A stretch of DNA of 20,390 nt from Caryophanales bacterium UBA1744 (GCA_002314915.1 DCHU01000067.1:680-21069), one strand, 5' to 3'. Shown: positions 8,600 through 15,052, counted from the first letter of the stretch. The notes: generated by a model not told the origin, from the sequence alone. Made by a program: numbers and translations.

Positions 8600-8605
8600 A
8601 TTATA
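8600..8605 (-). promoter_or_regulatory. Possible -10 box for a leaderless rlmA transcript
   Basis: TATAAT on the minus strand ends 6 bp before the ATG at 8593. No good -35 sequence is seen 16-18 bp upstream, where the preceding terminator lies. Tentative. Confidence 0.3.
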
Positions 8606-8633
8606 CAAAAAGAAAGAGGCGATTGCTCGCCCC
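8606..8633 (-). terminator. Intrinsic terminator of the two-gene orphan cassette
   Basis: On the minus strand GGGGCGA pairs with TCGCCTC around a GCAA tetraloop (8616-8633), followed by TTTCTTTTT. It sits 7 nt beyond the stop of the lipoprotein gene. The same hairpin recurs at 9529-9546. Confidence 0.88.
8613..8633. repeat. 21-nt direct repeat, copy 1 (terminator hairpin)
   Basis: This 21-nt stretch is identical, in the same orientation, to 9526-9546. The two copies lie 913 bp apart and exactly bracket the two orphan genes. Each copy is a working-looking terminator stem-loop. Confidence 0.9.
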
Positions 8634-8639
8634 CGTTTA

Positions 8640-9206
8640 TTAAAGAACATTCCAGATTGTTATGAGATTCATTGTGTTTTCCTCTAAAAAAGCAATTAAA
8701 CAGCGATAAATCCACTTTTCCAAAAATAAATTATTATCCCCATCTTTGACATATGCCAAAAGCGACTCGGTTGAAGTGTTAGACGAAAAAAGCAACCAAC
8801 GATGCGTTTCGAATGGGTTTTGCATATCGTCGAATACCTCGTGAGCAAACTCTCCACAACAATCCGAATCAAATAAAGGTTCTACATCCTGGCAGTAATA
8901 GTGTTCGTAAATTTCAGTTGCTTGTGAGTCAAATCCACTATTCCAATAACCATCAAATTCATCGAAATTTGAAGAGATGTCAAATGTAACAATCCTAAGA
9001 CGACCATGTCCATCAATAAGCTCAGGGCAATATTTATGGGGTTTGATTATTTTTGCGTCGTCAAATAATGAAGTGAAGTACCCATGCCGCAGACTCATCT
9101 GGTCACATGCTGTTTTTTGGTAATCAGTGAGAACAACCCTTTGGCACGATGCCAATAAAGAAACGAAACACCCAATCAATAAGCTTTTTTTGGATACTCT
9201 ATTCAT
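8640..9206 (-). CDS. Putative lipoprotein of unknown function
   Basis: 188 residues, not recognised. The N-terminus is a lipoprotein signal: MNRVSKKS, a hydrophobic stretch, and the lipobox LLASC with the lipidated Cys at residue 21. The mature part is acidic, rich in aromatic residues, and holds further cysteines (CDQ, KYCPE, YYCQD, DSDCCGE), so disulfides or metal binding are possible. GGAGG lies 10 nt before the ATG. The gene starts 2 nt after the stop of the upstream 88-residue gene, so translation is probably coupled. Codon use differs from the neighbours: Gln is mostly CAA (4 of 6) and AGG, CGG, GGG and TCG appear, while ppdK uses CAG at all sites checked. That hints at recent acquisition or low expression. 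Confidence 0.72.
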   Translation of the reverse strand: MNRVSKKSLLIGCFVSLLASCQRVVLTDYQKTACDQMSLRHGYFTSLFDDAKIIKPHKYCPELIDGHGRLRIVTFDISSNFDEFDGYWNSGFDSQATEIYEHYYCQDVEPLFDSDCCGEFAHEVFDDMQNPFETHRWLLFSSNTSTESLLAYVKDGDNNLFLEKWIYRCLIAFLEENTMNLITIWNVL

Positions 9207-9208
9207 GG

Positions 9209-9475
9209 TTAATATGCCTCCACAACATTTGTCGAAACGGATATCCCCCCACCATTAGTAAGACCATTACCATATGTTATAAAGCGATATCCCAAATAAA
9301 CGAAGGAAAATGCAACGCAGCCGGCCATTTGATTCAGTAAAGATTGCATGACTCTATCTTTAACGGAGAAATCAAATTCGTCAAAAGATGACAGCTTTCC
9401 GCGTTGTTTTCTTTCTGAAATTCCCGGAGAATTAATGGCCAATGCCACGAGAAGTGATAGTAAAAGTTTAAACAT
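9209..9475 (-). CDS. Small secreted or membrane protein of unknown function
   Basis: 88 residues, not recognised. MFKLLLSLLVALAINS is a signal peptide or membrane segment; residues 46-68 (about NQMAGCVAFSFVYLGYRFITYG) form a second hydrophobic segment. Between them lies a charged stretch (SERKQRGKLSSFDEFDFSVKDR). It is the first gene of a two-gene unit with the lipoprotein gene, 2 nt away. A consensus-like promoter (TTGACA, TACAAT) stands so close that the transcript should begin at or within 3 nt of the ATG, and there is no Shine-Dalgarno sequence. All three Gln codons are CAA, as in its partner. The coding call rests on the signal-like N-terminus, the promoter and the tight junction; there is no homology to lean on. 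Confidence 0.6.
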   Translation of the reverse strand: MFKLLLSLLVALAINSPGISERKQRGKLSSFDEFDFSVKDRVMQSLLNQMAGCVAFSFVYLGYRFITYGNGLTNGGGISVSTNVVEAY

Positions 9476-9482
9476 ATGGTTA

Positions 9483-9510
9483 ATTGTAGTTTATGGGCAT
9501 CTTGTGTCAA
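9483..9510 (-). promoter_or_regulatory. Sigma-A promoter of the orphan cassette
   Basis: On the minus strand TTGACA (9505-9510) and TACAAT (9483-9488) are 16 bp apart: 6 of 6 and 5 of 6 matches. The -10 box ends 7 bp before the ATG at 9475, which predicts a leaderless or near-leaderless transcript. Confidence 0.75.
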
Positions 9511-9522
9511 ACGATTCGCATG

Positions 9523-9546
9523 AAAAAAGAGGCGATTGCTCGCCCC
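9523..9546 (-). terminator. Intrinsic terminator of the nucleotidyltransferase gene
   Basis: Same stem-loop as at 8616-8633 (GCAA loop), here followed on the minus strand by six T. It lies 17 nt past the stop codon at 9564. Confidence 0.88.
9526..9546. repeat. 21-nt direct repeat, copy 2 (terminator hairpin)
   Basis: Identical to 8613-8633; see that entry. This copy lies immediately upstream of the promoter of the orphan cassette. Confidence 0.9.
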
Positions 9547-9563
9547 TACTAGTTTTTTTGGTA

Positions 9564-10463
9564 TTAATAGATTCCTTCTTTGTATTCACCTGCTTCGACG
9601 AGCTTCTTTAAAGAAGCAACGACTGCTGGCTTGTCTTCTTTATAAGTGACGCCGAACCAAACTGATGATGTCTTGAGGAGTCTGACTGATGCCTTGCCCT
9701 CGCTGACGAGTTCATCAACGACTGTTGGGATGAGGAATTCGCTCTTGAGTTCATTTCCGTTCTTCTCTAACCAAGCTGGGAATCTCTCTACGAGTCTGTC
9801 CATCAAATCCTTGTTGAAACAGAATAAGTTCATTGAGACTGGGTGGTCCTTCTCGACGTTGAATGGCTCTCCGCCTTCAAGTGGTGTGCAGAGGATCTTG
9901 CCATCTTTTCTCTCGACTGTTGATTCGATGAGTTTTGACATGTTGACACCGTCATCGCTGAAGACGACGCCACGCTTAACTGAACCGTTCTCTGTCATTG
10001 TGTTTGCGACCTGGAATGCAACGTTTGCGTATGCGCCCTGTGTTCCTGCTGGCAAGCTCTTCAAATAATCGATTGCGACTTTGTATGTGTCTTTGCCATA
10101 GAAGTCATCGCCGTTGATGATGATGAAGTCATCTTTGATGAATTCTCTTGCTGCATAGATTGCGTGTGCTGTTCCCCAAGGTTTTACTCTTCCCTCTGGA
10201 CACTTGAATGGTGCTGGTAAATCATTGATGTCCTGGAAGGCATAGTCGACCTTGATGATCTTCTCTACTCTCTTTCCGATTGAATCCTTAAATGCCTGAT
10301 AGAAATCCTTCTTGATGATGAAGACGACGGAATCGAATCCCGCTCTCTTTGCATCATAAACCGAGAAGTCTAATAAAAAGTTTCCATAATCGTCCATAGG
10401 TTCCATCTGCTTAAGACCGCCGAATCTTGAACCCATGCCTGCTGCTAATATAACTAACTGCAT
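9564..10463 (-). CDS. Sugar-phosphate nucleotidyltransferase (NDP-sugar pyrophosphorylase family)
   Basis: 299 residues. The NTP_transferase fold is shown by the N-terminal LVILAAGMGSRFGGLKQMEPM, the nucleotide-binding GxGxRxxxxxK signature. It is followed by PWGTAHAIYAAREFIKDDFIIINGDDFYG, which has the nucleotide-contact and metal-binding Asp region. Such enzymes join a sugar 1-phosphate to an NTP, releasing pyrophosphate, and feed cell-wall, capsule or glycolipid synthesis. The nucleotide and sugar cannot be assigned, so no gene symbol is given. AGGAG lies 7 nt before the ATG. It is monocistronic, with its own promoter and terminator. No other polysaccharide gene lies nearby. Confidence 0.88.
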   Translation of the reverse strand: MQLVILAAGMGSRFGGLKQMEPMDDYGNFLLDFSVYDAKRAGFDSVVFIIKKDFYQAFKDSIGKRVEKIIKVDYAFQDINDLPAPFKCPEGRVKPWGTAHAIYAAREFIKDDFIIINGDDFYGKDTYKVAIDYLKSLPAGTQGAYANVAFQVANTMTENGSVKRGVVFSDDGVNMSKLIESTVERKDGKILCTPLEGGEPFNVEKDHPVSMNLFCFNKDLMDRLVERFPAWLEKNGNELKSEFLIPTVVDELVSEGKASVRLLKTSSVWFGVTYKEDKPAVVASLKKLVEAGEYKEGIY

Positions 10464-10487
10464 ATTTTTCTCCTTAAATGCACATAT

Positions 10488-10516
10488 ATTCTAAAACCAA
10501 GGATTAAAAAAGCCAA
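10488..10516 (-). promoter_or_regulatory. Candidate promoter of the nucleotidyltransferase gene
   Basis: On the minus strand TTGGCT (10511-10516) and TAGAAT (10488-10493) are 17 bp apart, 4 of 6 and 5 of 6 matches. The -10 box lies 24 bp upstream of the ATG at 10463. Confidence 0.5.
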
Positions 10517-10606
10517 CGAGGTGGCATATTTAGCCACTAATCTGACACATTCTGACGTTATTATTCCTCTTGGTTGCGGTTACATTTTCCATTTCGAAAT
10601 TAATAA

Positions 10607-10634
10607 TTGACATATATTCACCCAAAAATATAAT
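10607..10634 (+). promoter_or_regulatory. Sigma-A promoter of the serine operon
   Basis: TTGACA (10607-10612) and TATAAT (10629-10634), both perfect, are 16 bp apart. Transcription should start near 10641 and give a leader of about 240 nt. Confidence 0.85.
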
Positions 10635-10640
10635 GACCTG

Positions 10641-10866
10641 CAAGCCGATAAAGAGACTATCTGCGCATTGATTCCTCTTAGAGAGACGACGGTTGGTGAG
10701 AGTCGTTGTGGATGTTACGCAAGTCCACCTCTTTGGCGAATGTAACGAATTCCGGGAGTTCCCGTTATAGAACACACGAGCGAGGAATACCTAATTAGGG
10801 TGGCACCGCGGATAACTTGATTATTCGTCCCTACTTACTTTTTGAGTGAGTGGGTTTTTATTTTTC
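10641..10866 (+). promoter_or_regulatory. T-box riboswitch, probable serine (UCC) specifier
   Basis: The T-box sequence AGGGTGGCACCGCGG is at 10797-10811. Stem I has the AGAGAG element and the distal-loop GGTTGGTGAGAG (10691-10702). The 3' side of the specifier loop reads ACGAAT-TCC-G, which lines up with the ACGAAA-GGC-A of glycyl T-boxes, putting UCC (Ser) at 10751-10753. Overlapping AAC (10744) and UUC (10750) are alternatives. The base after TGG in the T-box is C, which pairs with discriminator G73 of tRNA-Ser and not with A73 of tRNA-Phe. The leader ends in a terminator hairpin just before serC. Uncharged tRNA-Ser should stabilise the antiterminator and switch on serC-serA. Confidence 0.9.
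10829..10860 (+). terminator. Regulated terminator of the serine T-box
   Basis: CCC(T)ACTTACT pairs with AGTGAGTGGG with one bulged base, followed by TTTTTATTTTT. It lies between the T-box sequence and the serC start at 10881, as expected for a T-box attenuator. Confidence 0.85.
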
Positions 10867-10880
10867 AAAGGAGAAAGATT

Positions 10881-11963
10881 ATGGGACGCGTTTACAACTT
10901 CTCAGCCGGACCGGCAGTACTACCAGTCGAAGTCTTAGAGAGCATCCAAAATGAGATGCTCGACTATAATGGCACCGGCATGTCTATCATCGAGATGTCC
11001 CATCGATCTAAGCCATTCGAGGATATGCTCAATGAGACTATCCAGGATCTTCGTGATTTGATGAATATCCCAGACAATTACAAAGTAATATTCGTTCAGG
11101 GTGGTGCTTCACAGCAGTTTGCAGCAATCCCGATGAACCTCATGAAAAACAAGAAAGCGGACTACATCCTAACCGGAGAGTTCTCCACAAAGGCATATCA
11201 GGAAGCTAAGTTGTTCGGAGATATCAAGGTCTTGGCATCATCCGAGGACAAACAGTTCTCATACATCCCTGATTGCAGCGATTTAGATGTTAGAGATGAT
11301 GCGGATTACGTGTACATCTGTGAGAACAACACAATATACGGCACAAAGTTCAAAGAATTGCCAAATACCAAAGGTAAGGTCTTGGTGTCAGACCAGTCAT
11401 CATGCTTCTTATCGGAACCGATAGATGTGTCTAAATACGGAGTCATCTATGCAGGAGTGCAGAAAAACGTTGGTCCTGCCGGACTTGTCATCTTGATCAT
11501 CAGAGAAGACTTGATCAGACAGGATTTGGATATCGTCACCCCTACGATGCTCAAATGGCACACGCAGGTGAAGGCGAACTCCTTATATAACACGCCTAAC
11601 TCATTCTCAATCTATGTGTGTGGGAAGGTATTCAAATGGCTTAAGTCACTCGGAGGACTTGAGGCGATGAAAGCAAGAAACGAAGAAAAGGCCAACCTCC
11701 TCTACTCATATCTCGACTCATCAAAATACATCGCGACCGCAGAGAAGGAATCCCGCTCAATAATGAACGTAACCTTCAAGACAGGTGACAAAGATTTAGA
11801 TGCCTTGTTCGTGGCAGAGGCTGCAAAGCAGGGACTCATCTCAATCAAAGGTCATAGAGTCGTCGGAGGAATGAGGGCCTCCATCTACAACGCAATGCCA
11901 AAAGAAGGTATTGAGAAACTCATCGAATTTATGAAGGAATTCGAGAGAGAACACCTCAAGTAA
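10881..11963 (+). CDS. serC: Phosphoserine aminotransferase
   Basis: 360 residues, the normal size. This PLP enzyme converts 3-phosphohydroxypyruvate and glutamate to O-phosphoserine, the second step of serine synthesis. The N-terminus YNFSAGPAVLPVEVLE is diagnostic, followed by MSIIEMSHRSKPFE and VIFVQGGASQQFAAIPMN, which makes phosphate contacts. The PLP-binding lysine is Lys195 in YAGVQKNVGPAGL. The C-terminus has GHRVVGGMRASIYNAMP. The ATG at 10881 has AAAGGAG upstream; the in-frame ATG at 10842 lies inside the terminator stem and was rejected. It is first in the T-box-controlled operon, with serA 14 nt downstream. A phosphoserine phosphatase gene (serB) is not in this window. Confidence 0.96.
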   Translation: MGRVYNFSAGPAVLPVEVLESIQNEMLDYNGTGMSIIEMSHRSKPFEDMLNETIQDLRDLMNIPDNYKVIFVQGGASQQFAAIPMNLMKNKKADYILTGEFSTKAYQEAKLFGDIKVLASSEDKQFSYIPDCSDLDVRDDADYVYICENNTIYGTKFKELPNTKGKVLVSDQSSCFLSEPIDVSKYGVIYAGVQKNVGPAGLVILIIREDLIRQDLDIVTPTMLKWHTQVKANSLYNTPNSFSIYVCGKVFKWLKSLGGLEAMKARNEEKANLLYSYLDSSKYIATAEKESRSIMNVTFKTGDKDLDALFVAEAAKQGLISIKGHRVVGGMRASIYNAMPKEGIEKLIEFMKEFEREHLK

Positions 11964-11977
11964 CAAGGAGAATATTT

Positions 11978-13144
11978 ATGTATAAATACAGCTGTTTAAA
12001 TGTCATGAAAGAGAACGCTTTAAAGCTCTTCTCTTCAGAATATGAAAAGACCGAAGGATTAGATGCAGACGTTCTTCTTGTCAGATCCACAAACTTGAAT
12101 GAAGACAAAACTCTTCCAAAGAATGTTAAATTCATTGGTAGAGCCGGTATCGGCGTTAACACAATCCCATTCAAAGACTACGCAGAACAGGGCATTGTTG
12201 TATGTAATACACCTGGTGGAAACGCGAACAGCGTTAAGGAGTTAACCACTCTCGCCTTAGTCTTAGCCCAGAGAGACATCTTTGGTGCAACGGAATGGGT
12301 ACGTTCTTTAGCGAACAACCCAGATATCGTTGAAGAAGTCGAGAAGAAGAAAACCATGTACACTGGTACAGAAATCCAAGGCAAGACATTAGGTGTTATT
12401 GGATTGGGTGCTATCGGCGGTATCGTTGCTAACATCGCATACGACCTCGGAATGGAAGTCGTCGGATATGACCCATACATCTCGGTTGAGCACGCTTGGG
12501 CAGTATCCAAATACATCAAGAAAGTAAACTCAATCGATGAGGTTTTCGCTAACGCAGACATCATCACGGTCCACACTCCTCTAAAAGAGGACACAAAGCA
12601 CATGATTAACAAAGACACCATCGCAAAGATGAAAGATGGCGTCAAGATCATCAACCTCGCTAGAGCCGCTATCGTCGATGACGACGCGATGATTGAAGCG
12701 TTGAATTCAGGCAAAGTCGCTAAGTTTATCACTGACTTCCCAAACCCAAAATCAGTCACAATGAAGAATACCGTCATCTTCCCACATATCGGTGGAGCTT
12801 CTGACGAGTCAGAAACCAAGTGCACCGCTATGGCAGTTAGACAGGCCATGGACTTCATTGAAAACGGCAACATCAAGAACTCAGTCAACTTCCCTGATGT
12901 CGATGCGGGTAGATGCATGACAAAACAGAGAGTCACGGTTTCTCACAAGAACATCGCCGGTATGATCGTTCAGTTTACTGAAGCACTTAAGGAAAACAAC
13001 ATCGCAAAGATGGTTTCCAACTCACTTGGAGATATCGCATACACAGTCTTTGACTTAGATAGCGAAGTAAGCGATGATACAATTACATCGATCGAAAACA
13101 TCCCTAACGTAATCAAGGTTAGAAAGCTCAAAGGAATCAAATAA
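11978..13144 (+). CDS. serA: D-3-phosphoglycerate dehydrogenase with C-terminal ACT domain
   Basis: 388 residues. It catalyses the first step of serine synthesis, oxidising 3-phosphoglycerate to 3-phosphohydroxypyruvate with NAD. The substrate domain has LLVRSTNLNE and FIGRAGIGVNTI; the NAD-binding loop is GLGAIGG from residue 142. The D-2-hydroxyacid dehydrogenase signatures include NLARAAIVDD with catalytic Arg229 and FPHIGGAS with His270. The acidic relay region reads TDFPNP, as in short SerA proteins. From about residue 318 a C-terminal ACT domain (IAGMIVQFTEALKENNIAKM) suggests feedback control by serine. It is the short two-domain-plus-ACT type, without the intervening domain of long SerA. 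AAGGAG lies 9 nt before the ATG. The stop overlaps the start of the next gene (TAATG). Confidence 0.96.
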   Translation: MYKYSCLNVMKENALKLFSSEYEKTEGLDADVLLVRSTNLNEDKTLPKNVKFIGRAGIGVNTIPFKDYAEQGIVVCNTPGGNANSVKELTTLALVLAQRDIFGATEWVRSLANNPDIVEEVEKKKTMYTGTEIQGKTLGVIGLGAIGGIVANIAYDLGMEVVGYDPYISVEHAWAVSKYIKKVNSIDEVFANADIITVHTPLKEDTKHMINKDTIAKMKDGVKIINLARAAIVDDDAMIEALNSGKVAKFITDFPNPKSVTMKNTVIFPHIGGASDESETKCTAMAVRQAMDFIENGNIKNSVNFPDVDAGRCMTKQRVTVSHKNIAGMIVQFTEALKENNIAKMVSNSLGDIAYTVFDLDSEVSDDTITSIENIPNVIKVRKLKGIK

Positions 13145-13914
13145 TGAAACTCGGAATGCCAATCCTATTCGAATACAACTCTCTCGAAGAGAATTTTAAG
13201 CTCGCAAAAGAGTTGGGATTGGATTTCGTCGAGCTCAATCTTAACTTCGGCTACTGCCGTGGAGAGATGGAACTCGGAAACGTAAAAGAACTACTAGATA
13301 AATATGGTTTAGAGGCCACACTCCACTTCTACGATGAAGCTGATTTCGGCACATATGACGAGGTGGTTGAAGCCTATACAAAGTTGCTTGTTAAATACGC
13401 AAAACTCGGTAATGGTTATATCAAATTGATCAACTTCCACAACAATGGAGGACCTGTTGTCACCATCTCCGGAACAAAGAACTATTTATACCAGAAAGAA
13501 TATGCGACATACCTTCCAAAACTATTAAACAACTTTAAAAAAGTTGAACAGGTATGCAGTGAGAATGGTGCGAAGATGGTTATCGAGAATGTCGATACCG
13601 CGAAAGGCGCCGCATTCTTGATGGATAATTTTGAAGCGTTCAATAATGCAGGATTCGGTCTCAATTTAGATACAGGACACGACTCACTTATGGGTGGCGA
13701 CTTCCTTAAGATGATTGAGGGTAATAATCTCCCGTTAAATGAAATGCACCTCCATGACAGCGATGGCAAGAAATGCCACTTATCACTCGGAAAAGGAACA
13801 TTAGATTTAAAACATCTTAAAGAGCTTGCCGTTAAGAATGACGCGTATGTTTTAGTTGAGGTCAAGTCCAGCGAGGATTTAAGAGAATCCATTCCTTTCT
13901 TTAGAAATCTCTAG
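13144..13914 (+). CDS. Sugar phosphate isomerase/epimerase-like TIM-barrel protein
   Basis: 256 residues of the xylose-isomerase-like (AP_endonuc_2) superfamily. Metal-ligand positions of that fold are present: Glu148 (VIENVD), Asp176 and His179 (NLDTGHD), His202 and His204 (EMHLHDSDG), and Glu239 (VEVK). The N-terminus FVELNLNFG also fits. The family includes hydroxypyruvate isomerase, tagatose and allulose epimerases and endonuclease IV, so the substrate is not known from sequence. The start ATG overlaps the serA stop by one base, with AAAGGA upstream, which implies translational coupling and serine-responsive expression. Inference: a role linked to hydroxypyruvate, glycerate or phosphohydroxypyruvate metabolism is plausible but untested. 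Confidence 0.8.
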   Translation: MKLGMPILFEYNSLEENFKLAKELGLDFVELNLNFGYCRGEMELGNVKELLDKYGLEATLHFYDEADFGTYDEVVEAYTKLLVKYAKLGNGYIKLINFHNNGGPVVTISGTKNYLYQKEYATYLPKLLNNFKKVEQVCSENGAKMVIENVDTAKGAAFLMDNFEAFNNAGFGLNLDTGHDSLMGGDFLKMIEGNNLPLNEMHLHDSDGKKCHLSLGKGTLDLKHLKELAVKNDAYVLVEVKSSEDLRESIPFFRNL

Positions 13915-13920
13915 TCCATG

Positions 13921-13929
13921 TGTTAAAAT
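13921..13929 (+). promoter_or_regulatory. Possible internal extended -10 promoter before the TtcA-like gene
   Basis: TGTTAAAAT fits the extended -10 pattern TGnTAnAAT and stands 18 bp before the ATG at 13947. No -35 match is clear. It could give the thiolase gene expression independent of the serine T-box. Confidence 0.3.
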
Positions 13930-13946
13930 CTTCACCGGTTAGAACT

Positions 13947-14918
13947 ATGGCAAAGAAAGTTAAGGTATTCACAGAATCTCAAGCGATCGAGAGAACGCTC
14001 GATAAAGAATTCAAATATTGCATCTGGAGAAAGTTCACTGCAGCACTCCAGGAATATAAATTAGTCAATGAGGGCGATAAGGTCGCCGTCTGTATTTCAG
14101 GCGGTAAAGACTCCATGCTTATGGCCCTTCTTTTCAAACATCTCAAGAGATACTCACCAGTTAATTTTGATGTTAAGTATCTTGTCATGAATCCAGGATA
14201 CAATGAGAAGAATCTTGAACAGATTAAGATTAATCTTAAAAAGTTAGAAATACCTGCCACAATCGTTGCAACAGACATCTTTGATATCGCCAATAACACA
14301 TACAAATCACCATGTTATTTATGCGCAAAGATGAGACGTGGCGCACTATATAGAATCGCTAAAGATTTCGGATGCAACAAGATTGCGTTGGGTCACCACT
14401 ATGACGATGTAATCGGTACAACCGTTATGAACATGCTTAATGCTGGTTCATTCCAGACAATGCTCCCAAAGCTTCACTCAACCCACTACTCAAATATGGA
14501 AATCATCCGTCCTTTATATCTCATCAGAGAAGCGGACATCATCGCTTGGAAGGACTTCAATCAACTACAATTCATCGCTTGTGCATGCAAGATGACAGAG
14601 AACACTGCAACACATGGATCAGAGGCATCATATCGACTCAAAACCAAAGAACTCATCGCGGATTTGATGAAGAACTACTCACCGTTCGTTGAGAAAAACA
14701 TCTTCAGCGCTGCTCAGAATGTCACATTAGAAATGTGCTTAGGGTGGACTGACGTGAACGGCGAACATAACTACCTCGACACATACGAGGAAGACGGCAA
14801 GAGAATTAACGCTAGAATCGAAGGTGAAGGCATAGAAAAAGCCGCCATCGAGAAAGCTGATAGAGAGCATTCAAGCTTTATCATTGATGACAGCTTAAAT
14901 TTTGAAAAAGGCAAATAA
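13947..14918 (+). CDS. ttcA: TtcA-like tRNA 2-thiocytidine biosynthesis protein
   Basis: 323 residues. The PP-loop ATP pyrophosphatase motif is SGGKDS at 51-56. Cys123 and Cys126 (PCYLCAKMRRG) sit where the E. coli TtcA cysteines that hold a 4Fe-4S cluster lie, and Cys212 or Cys214 (ACACKM) could be the third ligand. GHHYDDVIGTTVMNML is the family's other conserved block. Such proteins activate a tRNA base with ATP and insert sulfur, C32 in the case of TtcA. The start is uncertain: the ATG at 13947 aligns best, a GTG at 13920 is possible, and neither has a clear Shine-Dalgarno sequence. It follows the isomerase-like gene by 32 nt and precedes a terminator, so it can be the last gene of the serine operon. 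The family also holds paralogues acting on other positions. Confidence 0.85.
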   Translation: MAKKVKVFTESQAIERTLDKEFKYCIWRKFTAALQEYKLVNEGDKVAVCISGGKDSMLMALLFKHLKRYSPVNFDVKYLVMNPGYNEKNLEQIKINLKKLEIPATIVATDIFDIANNTYKSPCYLCAKMRRGALYRIAKDFGCNKIALGHHYDDVIGTTVMNMLNAGSFQTMLPKLHSTHYSNMEIIRPLYLIREADIIAWKDFNQLQFIACACKMTENTATHGSEASYRLKTKELIADLMKNYSPFVEKNIFSAAQNVTLEMCLGWTDVNGEHNYLDTYEEDGKRINARIEGEGIEKAAIEKADREHSSFIIDDSLNFEKGK

Positions 14919-14920
14919 AA

Positions 14921-14953
14921 ACCTCTTATTAGGCTAAGATAAGAGGTCTTTTT
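14921..14953 (+). terminator. Intrinsic terminator of the serine operon
   Basis: ACCTCTTAT and ATAAGAGGT form a perfect 9-bp stem (14921-14947), followed by CTTTTT. It begins two bases after the stop codon of the TtcA-like gene. Confidence 0.92.
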
Positions 14954-14963
14954 AATGATGTTA

Positions 14964-14990
14964 CTCGTAAAAATGGGTATGATTTACGAG
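14964..14990. repeat. Inverted repeat between two convergent terminators
   Basis: CTCGTAAA (14964-14971) and TTTACGAG (14983-14990) are perfect complements around an 11-nt loop. No U tract follows closely on either strand. Confidence 0.5.
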
Positions 14991-15007
14991 AAAGATGTGC
15001 TTTTTAT

Positions 15008-15040
15008 GAGAAAAGAACACCCATTACGATGAGTGCTCTT
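15008..15040 (-). terminator. Probable terminator of ddh
   Basis: On the minus strand AAGAGCACTCAT pairs with ATGGGTGTTCTT over 12 bp (two G-U pairs) around a CGTA loop at 15013-15040, followed by TTCTC. The U tract is short, but the position 13 nt past the ddh stop fits. Confidence 0.6.
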
Positions 15041-15052
15041 ATTTGTTTGTTG

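Noticed and set aside
9646..10068. A 140-codon plus-strand open frame
   Set aside because: It is antisense to the nucleotidyltransferase gene, with no ribosome binding site and no recognisable domain.
10530..10775. An 81-codon minus-strand open frame followed by a short hairpin and T run (10506-10527)
   Set aside because: It lies antisense to the serine T-box leader and its promoter. The supposed hairpin has only 4 bp, and its TTGGCT part is better read as the -35 box of the nucleotidyltransferase promoter.
10842..10880. Upstream in-frame ATG for serC
   Set aside because: It lies in the 3' arm of the T-box terminator and has no Shine-Dalgarno sequence. The ATG at 10881 has AAAGGAG and gives the standard SerC N-terminus.
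12178..12936. A 252-codon open frame on the minus strand inside serA
   Set aside because: It is fully antisense to a clear serA with all family motifs, has a low-complexity Ser/Thr/Phe-rich translation, and has no ribosome binding site.
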